Below are positions 51,474 to 59,296 of a stretch of 64,000 bases of DNA, piece after piece. This stretch comes from an uncultured bacterium. GTDB taxonomy: Bacteria; Cyanobacteriota; Vampirovibrionia; Gastranaerophilales; Gastranaerophilaceae. The notes under the pieces are model-generated. The model did not search any database, was not told where the DNA came from, and saw nothing but the letters and a program-made list of their open reading frames with translations. Within the stretch, counting starts at the first letter, position 1, and each line of letters starts with the position of its first letter. Position numbers and translations under genes: made by a program. The stretch spans positions 62,001-126,000 of the forward strand of contig CABRZP010000001.1 in NCBI GenBank assembly GCA_902475545.1, given 5' to 3'.

Positions 51474-52529
51474 CTATTTATGATAATTTTTTTTCAATTC
51501 TTCAATACTGTCACCGCCAAATTTAAGAAGAATTTCGTTAACAAGAACCCAGGCAATTCTTGATTCTGCTACGACAGAACAAGCTTCGACCGCACAAACA
51601 TCAGAACGTTCAAAATGAGCTTCTGTTGCTTCATGAGTTTTTGAATCGACAGATTTCAACGGCTTTTTCATTGTAGGAATTGGTTTCATTACAGCAGATA
51701 CAACCAGATCCTGTCCGTTGGTCATTCCGCCTTCAACTCCGCCGGCATGGTTTGTTGATCTTCCAATTTCGCCATTATCTAAAACAAATTCGTCGTGATA
51801 ATTACTGCCATAGTATCCTAACGGGTTTTCACCTATTTCAACGGCTTTTACAGCAGGAATACTCATTACAGCCTGTGCAATTCTACCATCAATTCCTCTA
51901 TCCCAGTGTACATGTGAGCCTAATCCCACAGGTAAATTCCTGTATACAACTACAAATTTTCCACCTACTGTGTCCCCGTTCTCTTTGGTTAAATCTATTT
52001 CTTCAGGAAATTTATTGCAGCAGCAGGAAGAACCGATTTGAGTAATTTCGGAACCGCATTCAATATCCAGTTGTTTTAAAACAAGTTTTGCGATGGCTCC
52101 AACAGCTACTTCTATGGCTGTTTTTCTTGCACTTGAACGTTCTAATATATTACGTAAATCTGTTTGGTTATATTTTACACTGCCGGCGTAATCAGCATGT
52201 CCTGGGCGAAATGTTGAAAATGATTTTTCATCTGTAACATCTTCCGGTGCCACACTCATTATTTTTTTCCAGCTTTCAAAATCTTTGTTTTTGACAACAA
52301 GGGTTATTGGGGAACCCAGAGTTTTGCCAAATCTTACTCCTGAGGTGATTTCAACGGTATCATTTTCAATATCCATTCTTGCCCCTCGACCATAGCCTTG
52401 CTGGCGTCGTTTTAATTCATTATTAATAAAATTGATATCAATATCGATTCCTGCCGGCAAACCTTCAATAATTGCTGTCAAGCATTTCCCATGGCTTTCT
52501 CCTGCTGTCAAAAATCTGAATTTTTCCAT
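51474..52529 (-). CDS. aroC: Chorismate synthase
   Basis: 351 aa. Converts EPSP to chorismate using reduced FMN. Family marks: FRFLTAGESHGKCLTAIIEG, RRQQGYGRGARM, RFGKTLGSPI, FRPGHADYAGSVKY, RSSARKTAIEVAVGAIAK, then GGVEGGMTNG and RSDVCAVEACSVVAESR. The start overlaps the preceding exported gene's stop by one base, so it is translated from the same mRNA. AroA is encoded at 21.1 kb. Confidence 0.97.
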   Translation of the reverse strand: MEKFRFLTAGESHGKCLTAIIEGLPAGIDIDINFINNELKRRQQGYGRGARMDIENDTVEITSGVRFGKTLGSPITLVVKNKDFESWKKIMSVAPEDVTDEKSFSTFRPGHADYAGSVKYNQTDLRNILERSSARKTAIEVAVGAIAKLVLKQLDIECGSEITQIGSSCCCNKFPEEIDLTKENGDTVGGKFVVVYRNLPVGLGSHVHWDRGIDGRIAQAVMSIPAVKAVEIGENPLGYYGSNYHDEFVLDNGEIGRSTNHAGGVEGGMTNGQDLVVSAVMKPIPTMKKPLKSVDSKTHEATEAHFERSDVCAVEACSVVAESRIAWVLVNEILLKFGGDSIEELKKNYHK

Positions 52530-53005
52530 TATTTTTTGTCCTTATGTTTTAGAAAAGATTGAACTTTTGTTTGCATCATTTCTTCGGTAATTTTAGGTCC
52601 GGAATCCGTATTTTGTATAATTTGGTACATCTTTAGCCAGTAAGTTTCTTTTGAAGGTTGGCGTTCTGCACTTATTTTTATGCCGTTTGGAATTTCTTGA
52701 ACCTTTACATTTTTATATGTATTTTTGTACCTTCTTAGTTTAGCAGTTTTTTGTCCGATTTTCAATTCTTGAAAAAATCTTTTTGATGGAATCTTTACTG
52801 CTTCGGTATCGCCTGTTGGTTTAACTACTTCTCTAATTATTTTTACGTCAGGAGAGTACATATCCAGAAGCTTCTCATCATAAGAATTTGCAAAATTTTT
52901 GTATTTATCAAAAAATAGCAATCCTTCTTGAGTTGTAAAGGCGTAAACATCTGAAAATGAGAAGATTAGCCCAATTATTGGTAGTATAATTTTTAAATTT
53001 TTCAT
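52529..53005 (-). CDS. Exported protein of unknown function
   Basis: 158 aa. Signal peptide MKNLKIILPIIGLIFSFSDVYA. Mature part with FTTQEGLLFFDKYKNFANSY and later TYWLKMYQIIQNTD, resembling NTF2/SnoaL-like small alpha+beta folds but not certain. AAAGGA precedes the ATG. It is upstream of and overlaps aroC by one nt, so is co-transcribed with it. No role in the shikimate pathway is implied. Confidence 0.75.
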   Translation of the reverse strand: MKNLKIILPIIGLIFSFSDVYAFTTQEGLLFFDKYKNFANSYDEKLLDMYSPDVKIIREVVKPTGDTEAVKIPSKRFFQELKIGQKTAKLRRYKNTYKNVKVQEIPNGIKISAERQPSKETYWLKMYQIIQNTDSGPKITEEMMQTKVQSFLKHKDKK

Positions 53006-53088
53006 AACTTATATCCTTTTTGTTTAGGGTAAAAAATATTTTGGGATTTTTTAATGTCTGACAGGGCGATTTTATTTTATGTTTTTTG

Positions 53089-53094
53089 TAAAAT
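53089..53094 (+). promoter_or_regulatory. Candidate -10 box of the receiver-domain gene
   Basis: TAAAAT 7 nt before ATG 53102. No Shine-Dalgarno precedes the ATG, so a near-leaderless mRNA is possible. No clear -35 and no TGn. Confidence 0.4.
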
Positions 53095-53101
53095 GTATAT
53101 T

Positions 53102-53491
53102 ATGAATAAAATTTTAATAGTAGATGATGTTCCGGGTTGGATAAGATTTCATCAGAACAATATTGAATATTTGGGTATTAAAGATTTAGAAATTGATACT
53201 GCTGAAAGTGCAATGGCAGGAGTATCGAAAGTTGAAGCTTCAATTGATAATCCTTATTCTGTTATTTTTACGGATTTACAAATGGAAAGCAATTTTTTAC
53301 CTAAATATGCAGGTGAATGGTTTATTGAACAGATTAAAACATACAAAGAATATCAAAATTCAACAATTGTGATTGTATCGGCTTCTCCAGCGATAGAAAG
53401 AATTGCAAAACGTCATGGCGTTTTATTTTTACCAAAAACTATTGCAAGAAATTCAGATGCTGAAGTTTATAGAAAATTTTTAGCAAATTAA
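53102..53491 (+). CDS. Single-domain response regulator (receiver)
   Basis: 129 aa from ATG 53102; an upstream ATG at 53054 would add 16 residues not typical of the fold. CheY-like: NKILIVDDVPGWIRFH with Asp8-Asp9, phosphoacceptor Asp58 in VIFTDLQM, switch Ser in TIVIVSASPA, and Lys in FLPKTI. It has no output domain, so it acts by binding a partner such as a kinase, phosphotransfer protein or motor. No histidine kinase is adjacent. Its 3' end overlaps the kinase gene by 4 nt. Confidence 0.85.
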   Translation: MNKILIVDDVPGWIRFHQNNIEYLGIKDLEIDTAESAMAGVSKVEASIDNPYSVIFTDLQMESNFLPKYAGEWFIEQIKTYKEYQNSTIVIVSASPAIERIAKRHGVLFLPKTIARNSDAEVYRKFLAN

Positions 53492-54366
53492 ACTATTTCT
53501 TTATTTTTGAAGTTTTCTTGTTGAACGATTGAAATAAGTTTATTTAAAAATGCTTTGTATCTTGCTCTTTGAGCTTCTCCTGAAAGTACAATGTCCGCTT
53601 CAGTTTTACAAGGTCTTATATAAATTTTAGCTTTTTCGGATGCATTTTTGTAAATTCCATCCGCAGATGCTCCAAGATCTCTTTCTGCGGCACGGATATA
53701 AAATCTGTCTTTTTGAACGTGTTCTCTGACATCGACATATATTTTAAAATCAAATGCATCTTTTATTTTTTCAGTAAGCGTGAATAATCCTTCCGAAATA
53801 ACAATTTTGGAAGGATTAGCAGGTGTATAATTATCAAATCTTTTTGCAGTTCCTGACATGTCATATTTAGGAAGGCGAACAGAATTGCCGGCAAGTAATT
53901 CCTTAATATGTTTGCTCATTAATTCTAATTCAAGAGCTTGTGGAACATCTAAATCGTAGTTTTTTGCGAATTCCGCAAAACTTCCTGCAGCTTTAACCAT
54001 TTCGGAACGGTCATAGTAATAATCATCTGTATTTACTCTGGTGATTGCATTTTCGATTTCAAATTCAGTTGCAAATGATTTAATTGTGTCAATTATATCA
54101 AGTGTAATTGTTGATTTGCCGCTTGCTGTTTCTCCTGCAATTCCAATTGATGCCGGACGGTTTATTTGTCCTGATAGATATCTTGCTAATTTAGATATGA
54201 TTTCTTGTTTATAACTTACTAAAATTGAATCTTTTGAATTAAGCTCTTCTTTAAAAATACGATCTAATTGACTTTCTATTGATTGAAGTCTGTTGAAAGG
54301 GGTTGAAACATACATTTTTCTTGTTTTGATTGATGTTTCTTTGGTTTTATTTAAAATATCTACCAT
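53488..54366 (-). CDS. Uridine kinase/PRK-family P-loop kinase
   Basis: 292 aa. P-loop GIAGETASGKSTITLDI at about residues 77-93, NTDDYYYDRSEM and PKYDMSGTAKRFDNYTPANP motifs of the uridine kinase/phosphoribulokinase superfamily, then IVISEGLFTL. There is an N-terminal ~75-residue helical extension (LNKTKETSIKTRKMYVSTPF) not found in plain Udk. It probably phosphorylates a nucleoside or related sugar; the substrate is not certain. AAAGGA precedes the ATG. Confidence 0.85.
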   Translation of the reverse strand: MVDILNKTKETSIKTRKMYVSTPFNRLQSIESQLDRIFKEELNSKDSILVSYKQEIISKLARYLSGQINRPASIGIAGETASGKSTITLDIIDTIKSFATEFEIENAITRVNTDDYYYDRSEMVKAAGSFAEFAKNYDLDVPQALELELMSKHIKELLAGNSVRLPKYDMSGTAKRFDNYTPANPSKIVISEGLFTLTEKIKDAFDFKIYVDVREHVQKDRFYIRAAERDLGASADGIYKNASEKAKIYIRPCKTEADIVLSGEAQRARYKAFLNKLISIVQQENFKNKEIV

Positions 54367-54563
54367 TTTAATCCTTTTTTATTTATTACTACTTCCATAG
54401 TCTTTGTATTGACTATAGCAGAATTAAGTTAAAAAAAAAATATTTTTTGTCAAAATATTAACTTACGTAAATATAAATTAACAATTAAAATTTATGAATA
54501 CAGAAAAAAGTGTTTCTGGTATAATTTCGAGTGAGAAGGATATAGTAAAGGGAGTGAAAGTTT

Positions 54564-55739
54564 ATGAATATAAATACTAATTATCAAAATATTTCAGACA
54601 GTTATTTATTTTCAACAATAGCTAAAAAAGTAAATGAATTTGCAGCGGCAAATCCGGATAAAAAAATTATCAGGCTGGGTATTGGTGATGTAACTTTACC
54701 TTTATGTAAAGCTGTTGTAAGTGCGTTAAAAGCTGCATCTGATGAAATGGGTGTTCAGGAAACTTTTAGAGGTTATGGACCAGAACAGGGTTATGATTTT
54801 TTAAAAACTAAAATCCAAAATTATTATAAAAATAATGGTGTAGAGCTAGATTTAGACGAAATTTTTATATCTGACGGTGCAAAATCTGATTTGGGTAATA
54901 TCCTTGATTTATTTGCACAAGATAATACGGTATTAGTTCCGGATCCGGTTTATCCTGTTTATGTTGATACAAATACAATGGCCGGTAGAAAAATTATTTA
55001 TGTTGATGCTAATGCAGAAAATGATTTTCTTCCGCTTCCGGATAAATCAGTAAAAGCTGATATTATATACCTATGCTCTCCAAATAACCCGACAGGTGCG
55101 GTTTATAATAAAGAACAGTTAAAAGCTTGGGTGGATTACGCAAATGAAAATAATGCCGTAATTTTATTTGATTCAGCGTATGAATGTTTTATTACAGATG
55201 ATAATTTGCCAAGAAGTATTTATGAAATAGAAGGTGCTAAAACTTGTGCTATTGAATTTTGTTCTTTATCAAAAATGGCTGGATTTACAGGTACCAGATG
55301 CGGTTATACGGTTGTTCCAAACGCTTTGCATGACGGTTTGTTAAATAAAATGTGGCTGAGACGTCAGACAACTAAATTTAATGGTGTGCCTTATATTATT
55401 CAACGTGGAGCAGAGGCTGTTTTTACAGAAGAAGGACAAAAAGAAATTCAAGAAAATCTAAATTATTACAAAGAAAATGCTAAAATTATTTCTGATACTT
55501 TGACAAAACACAATATTTGGCATATTGGCGGAAAACATTCTCCGTATATCTGGTTAAAATGCCCAAATAATATGACTTCATGGGAATTCTTTGATTATTT
55601 GTTAACTAATGTACAAATTGTAGGAACTCCGGGGGCAGGATTTGGAAAAAATGGTGACGGGTATTTCCGTTTAACATCATTTGGCAGCAGGGAAAATACT
55701 CTGGAGGCTGTTAAGAGATTAGATGAATTTTTAGGATAA
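54564..55739 (+). CDS. dapL: LL-diaminopimelate aminotransferase
   Basis: 391 aa PLP enzyme that converts tetrahydrodipicolinate directly to LL-diaminopimelate. Opens NYQNISDSYLFSTIAKKVNE, then IRLGIGDVTLPLCKAVV, GAKSDLGNI, YLCSPNNPTGA and the PLP Lys in FCSLSKMAGFTGTRCGY. Typical of the DapL class (cyanobacteria, chlamydiae, plants). GGGAG precedes the ATG. It supplies lysine and peptidoglycan precursor. A perfect-palindrome terminator follows. Confidence 0.94.
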   Translation: MNINTNYQNISDSYLFSTIAKKVNEFAAANPDKKIIRLGIGDVTLPLCKAVVSALKAASDEMGVQETFRGYGPEQGYDFLKTKIQNYYKNNGVELDLDEIFISDGAKSDLGNILDLFAQDNTVLVPDPVYPVYVDTNTMAGRKIIYVDANAENDFLPLPDKSVKADIIYLCSPNNPTGAVYNKEQLKAWVDYANENNAVILFDSAYECFITDDNLPRSIYEIEGAKTCAIEFCSLSKMAGFTGTRCGYTVVPNALHDGLLNKMWLRRQTTKFNGVPYIIQRGAEAVFTEEGQKEIQENLNYYKENAKIISDTLTKHNIWHIGGKHSPYIWLKCPNNMTSWEFFDYLLTNVQIVGTPGAGFGKNGDGYFRLTSFGSRENTLEAVKRLDEFLG

Positions 55740-55753
55740 ATTGTAGAATAAAT

Positions 55754-55787
55754 AAAAAGCGGGAACACTTAAGTGTTCCCGCTTTTT
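55754..55787. terminator. Bidirectional Rho-independent terminator
   Basis: Perfect 17-nt arms (AAAAAGCGGGAACACTT and its complement), abutting at the centre, between dapL and the convergent gene ending at 55799. Confidence 0.9.
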
Positions 55788-55798
55788 GTTCAAATAAT

Positions 55799-56287
55799 TT
55801 ATTTTGATAAGGCTTTATTTGCTTTATTTACGTCAAGTTTTGATTTTAAAATTTTTGCAAAGTCTTCTATATAATATAATGTTATTTCTCCGGATGCAGG
55901 TGTATTTTCCGGATTGTAAATATCAATATTATTATCATAAATTTCACATGTACTGCCCATGGCTTTATCTTTTTTTAGACAATTAAGAACCTTTCCTGAT
56001 TCATTATTCTGAATTCTTACTGAGCCATTTTTATATTCCATTGAACTTTTTGGGTCTAATTGAGCCATAAATTCTTCAAGTTTAATCATTACTTGATTAT
56101 GCACTTTTTTTACTCTATCAATTAAGATTCCAGTATTGGCGAATGGTCCGTATTGTTTGTCGTTTGTATTTAAGCGTTCTAGGTCTCTTTGTAATTGTGA
56201 ATTGACGTATTTTTTCATAGATGAACCTACATAACCGTTAAAATTCACTTGTGAATTATTCTGGTTTGATACCGGTGCTATGTACAT
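55799..56287 (-). CDS. Unknown protein with N-terminal NFNGY tag
   Basis: 162 aa. Starts MYIAPVSNQNNSQVNFNGYV, carrying the F-N-G tag at residues 16-18, with no Sec signal. Then a helical region (VKKVHNQVMIKLEEFMAQL) and a strand-rich part with GEITLYYIEDFAK. One Cys in VLNCLKK and one in STCEIYD. AAGGAG precedes the ATG. No recognised family; it resembles other lineage-specific proteins of this window. Confidence 0.7.
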   Translation of the reverse strand: MYIAPVSNQNNSQVNFNGYVGSSMKKYVNSQLQRDLERLNTNDKQYGPFANTGILIDRVKKVHNQVMIKLEEFMAQLDPKSSMEYKNGSVRIQNNESGKVLNCLKKDKAMGSTCEIYDNNIDIYNPENTPASGEITLYYIEDFAKILKSKLDVNKANKALSK

Positions 56288-56353
56288 TTTATTCTCCTTT
56301 TCTCTACTCTATATTATATTATAACTCTTCTGAAAATATTTTTTGCTATTAAT

Positions 56354-56387
56354 AAAAAAATTCCTGCTAAAAGGAGTAATAGCAGGA
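56354..56387 (-). terminator. Terminator-like hairpin upstream of the 55799-56287 gene
   Basis: Minus-strand stem TCCTGCTA/TAGCAGGA with a 10-nt loop, followed by seven T. It lies about 70 nt before the start codon on the same strand, so it is placed like an attenuator or ends a short minus-strand RNA. The rest of 56388-56549 is AT-rich with no ORF. Confidence 0.55.
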
Positions 56388-56549
56388 TTATAGTTCAGTA
56401 AAAGAGACATCAATAATATTATTACCTCATTTTTTTTATCGTCAAATTTTTATTCTATATTTTTTGTATGATTTTTTTTGAATTTCATTGAGAATTTTAA
56501 ATTCTATTTATATAATTATTTGTAAGTAAATACAGAATAGGAGAATGAT

Positions 56550-57872
56550 ATGGGTATATCTATGCAGATTCTTACCGGCATAGCTTTAGGTTTAAAACGA
56601 AATTGGCATATATTTTTAGGTATTATTTTAGGTTTAATTACGGGGATTTTTCTACATAGTCACCCATCTGCATTTGTTTCAAATATTTTGATATTTATAG
56701 GTAAATTTTTTATCAGATTACTTCAAATGGTTGTTATTCCTCTTGTTGTTTCGGCTATTGTTATTGGTGTAACCAGTGTAGGGGATAATAAACAGCTTGG
56801 GAAATTCGGTAAAAAAATGGTTATATATTACGGTATAATTTCTCTGGCTGCTGTTACTATCGGTTCGACATTGGCACTTATTTTTAAACCGGGGTTAGGA
56901 GCAGCAAGCTATATTGCACATAATACAGCGGTTGAAGTTCAAACATCTGTTGCTGCGGCTATGGCTGAGCAACAAGGTAATTTGTTAAATAATTTTTTAG
57001 AATTTATACCAAGTAATGCAATTCATTCTTTTGCTGCCGGTGATATGGTTCCTATCATTGTTTTTGTTTTGTTATTTTCAATAGCTTTGGCAAAAGTCGG
57101 AGAAGTTAATCGTCCTATAGTTTCATTTTTTGAATCTATATTTGCAGCAACTATGAAGATTACAGATTGGATTATGGTATTTGCTGCTCCTGGTGTTTTT
57201 GCTTTAACTGCAAGTTCTGTTTCTAATTTTGGTATGGATATTTTTGTAAGTATTTCAAAATATTTTCTTGTATTGTTATTAGGGTTTATGATTCAGTTAT
57301 GTGCAGTTTATCCTATCTTTTTAAAATTGTTTTCAAAAGTAAATATAGGTATTTTATATTCAGCTGTAGCTGAAGCCATGTTGGTGGCTTTTGGTACAGC
57401 AAGTTCTGCCGCAACATTACCTTTAACAATGGCTTGCTGTGAAAAACGAGGAATTTCTCACAGAATAGCAAGATTAGTTCTTCCTCTGGGGGCAACTTTG
57501 AATATGGATGGTACAGCTTTGCTTCAAACTGTTGCTGTTATATTTCTTGCACAGGCTTATGGTATAGCATTGAGTCCTTTTTTAGTTATTAAAATTGCTT
57601 TACTTGCAATTATAGCATCTTCTACATGTGCTGGTATTACCGGTGGAAATTTAATAACTATTGCATTGATTTTGAATGGTATGGGATTAAGTCCTGAACA
57701 GTTAACGATTGGTTTTGCATTTTTATACACAATTGAGCGAATTACAGATATGATGGGTACAATGGTTAGTGTAACATCAGATGCAGTTGTGGTGGCTGCT
57801 ATTGCAGATAATGAAAATGAGATCGATTATAAGCTTTTAAATCATCCGGAAGCCTATCAGGATATTACGTAA
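56550..57872 (+). CDS. Dicarboxylate/amino-acid:cation symporter (DAACS)
   Basis: 440 aa, eight membrane helices plus two re-entrant loops. Family motifs: FIGKFFIRLLQMVVIPLVVS, AFGTASSAATLPLTMAC (hairpin 1 serine-rich tip), and NMDGTALLQTVAVIFLAQAY, plus ERITDMMGTMVSVTSDA for substrate and sodium binding. It imports glutamate, aspartate or C4-dicarboxylates with Na+ or H+. Exact substrate is not determined. AGGAG precedes the ATG. Confidence 0.95.
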   Translation: MGISMQILTGIALGLKRNWHIFLGIILGLITGIFLHSHPSAFVSNILIFIGKFFIRLLQMVVIPLVVSAIVIGVTSVGDNKQLGKFGKKMVIYYGIISLAAVTIGSTLALIFKPGLGAASYIAHNTAVEVQTSVAAAMAEQQGNLLNNFLEFIPSNAIHSFAAGDMVPIIVFVLLFSIALAKVGEVNRPIVSFFESIFAATMKITDWIMVFAAPGVFALTASSVSNFGMDIFVSISKYFLVLLLGFMIQLCAVYPIFLKLFSKVNIGILYSAVAEAMLVAFGTASSAATLPLTMACCEKRGISHRIARLVLPLGATLNMDGTALLQTVAVIFLAQAYGIALSPFLVIKIALLAIIASSTCAGITGGNLITIALILNGMGLSPEQLTIGFAFLYTIERITDMMGTMVSVTSDAVVVAAIADNENEIDYKLLNHPEAYQDIT

Positions 57873-57897
57873 CCTTTATAATATACAAGTTTAATTA

Positions 57898-57927
57898 TTG
57901 GCAAAAAATTTAGATTTGTTTTATAAT
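57898..57927 (+). promoter_or_regulatory. Promoter of TPR gene, leaderless type
   Basis: TTGGCA, 18-nt spacer and TATAAT, then exactly 6 nt to ATG 57934. No Shine-Dalgarno. Confidence 0.65.
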
Positions 57928-57933
57928 TTTGTT

Positions 57934-58545
57934 ATGAAGAGATTTGTTATTATATTATTACTATTAAGTGGACTATTTTGTAATTCTGTTTCAGCGGCAA
58001 CTATTCCGTGGAAAAAAGAAGTTCAAGAAAATAGGGTTGATCCTGTCACCGAGCAGGCTAAAGTTTTATATGCTCAAAATAATATTGATGCCGCTTTGGA
58101 TATTTTACAAGGTAAGCTTGTTGATGATAGAAGTGCTGAAGATTGGCTATTGATGGGTAATATTTTGCAGGATAAAGACAAGCTTAATGAAGCTGTTTTT
58201 ATGTTTAATCAAGCTATATTAAAAGATCCAAAATATTACAAAGCTCATTATAATCTTGGTTATATTTATTTAATGCAAGAAAAACCAAATATGGCACTTG
58301 CAGAATTTAAAAAAGCTACAAAATACAAAGATGACTTTTCTTATGGTTATTACAATATGGGATGTGCGTATTTGAAATTAAAAGATTATAGAAATGCAAA
58401 ATATAATTTTTTCAGAGCAATGGATTTAAATGCGGCAGATCCTGATATATATTATAATTTAGCTTATTCATTTAAAATGCTTAATAAAGAAAAACAAGCT
58501 CAAACATATTTGGATATATATAATAAAATGATGGAAAGAATATAA
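57934..58545 (+). CDS. Exported tetratricopeptide repeat protein
   Basis: 203 aa from ATG 57934; a TTG start upstream at 57898 overlaps the promoter and is rejected. Signal peptide MKRFVIILLLLSGLFCNSVSA. Four to five TPR units: ALDILQGKLVDDRSAEDWLL, KLNEAVFMFNQAILKDPKYY, KAHYNLGYIYLMQEKPNMAL and the last two around YGYYNMGCAYLKLKDYRNAK. A periplasmic adaptor protein by inference. The HAD gene starts 4 nt after its stop. Confidence 0.85.
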   Translation: MKRFVIILLLLSGLFCNSVSAATIPWKKEVQENRVDPVTEQAKVLYAQNNIDAALDILQGKLVDDRSAEDWLLMGNILQDKDKLNEAVFMFNQAILKDPKYYKAHYNLGYIYLMQEKPNMALAEFKKATKYKDDFSYGYYNMGCAYLKLKDYRNAKYNFFRAMDLNAADPDIYYNLAYSFKMLNKEKQAQTYLDIYNKMMERI

Positions 58546-58549
58546 GTAA

Positions 58550-59245
58550 ATGAAGACATTTAAAGGTATTATTTTTGATTTTAACGGAACTTTGTATTGG
58601 GATTCTGAACTGCATAAACAAACTTGGAGGGAATATTCTAAAAAACTCAGAGGAACACCATTTTCTGATGAAGAGATGCTAAAATATATGTTTGGAAGAA
58701 CAAATGAGCAGATTATCAGATATGCAATCGGTAAACAGCCTACTCCAGATATGGTAGAAAAATTTGGGCAGGAAAAAGAAGCTTTATATCGAAAAATGAG
58801 TTTGGAAGATAAAGATAATTTTCACTTGGCTGAAGGTGTTGAATCCTTTTTAGATTTCTTAAAAGAAAATAATATTCCTATGACAATAGCAACAATGTCT
58901 GATAAATTAAATGTTGATTTTTATATAGAACATTTTCATTTGGAAAGATGGTTTGATTTGGATAAAATTGTGTATTCAGATGGTATTATTCCGGGGAAAC
59001 CTGCACCTGATATTTACCAAATTGCAGCAAAAAATTTAAACCTTGAACCGCAAGATTGCATTGTTGTAGAAGATGCTTTATCCGGTATTGAATCAGCAAG
59101 AGCTGCAGGTATTGGCAGGATTATTGCAATATGTTCTGCAGAGAGTCCTGAATTGTACAAATCAGTTCCATGTGTTAGTGAAATTATCAATAGTTTTAAT
59201 GAGTTTAATCGTGAGTTATTTGATACAGCTTGTTGCAAGTGTTAA
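58550..59245 (+). CDS. HAD family hydrolase, beta-phosphoglucomutase-like
   Basis: 231 aa. HAD motif I GIIFDFNGTLYWDS has nucleophile Asp10, but the second position is Asn12 instead of the usual Asp, as in a known FDFNGTL subfamily. Motif II Thr/Ser is in PMTIATMSDK, motif III Lys in IIPGKPAPDIY, and motif IV VVEDALSGIESARAAGIG. Cap domain residues 15-90. Probably a phosphatase or phosphomutase for sugar phosphates; substrate unknown. It is translationally coupled to the TPR gene. Confidence 0.85.
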   Translation: MKTFKGIIFDFNGTLYWDSELHKQTWREYSKKLRGTPFSDEEMLKYMFGRTNEQIIRYAIGKQPTPDMVEKFGQEKEALYRKMSLEDKDNFHLAEGVESFLDFLKENNIPMTIATMSDKLNVDFYIEHFHLERWFDLDKIVYSDGIIPGKPAPDIYQIAAKNLNLEPQDCIVVEDALSGIESARAAGIGRIIAICSAESPELYKSVPCVSEIINSFNEFNRELFDTACCKC

Positions 59246-59252
59246 TTTATAA

Positions 59253-59290
59253 TAATAAAAGACCCGATATTTATATCGGGTCTTTTATTA
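59253..59290. terminator. Bidirectional Rho-independent terminator
   Basis: Near-perfect stem (59253-59269 with 59274-59290) with A/U-rich flanks between the HAD gene and the convergent acyl-CoA ligase gene. Confidence 0.85.
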
Positions 59291-59296
59291 TATAAG

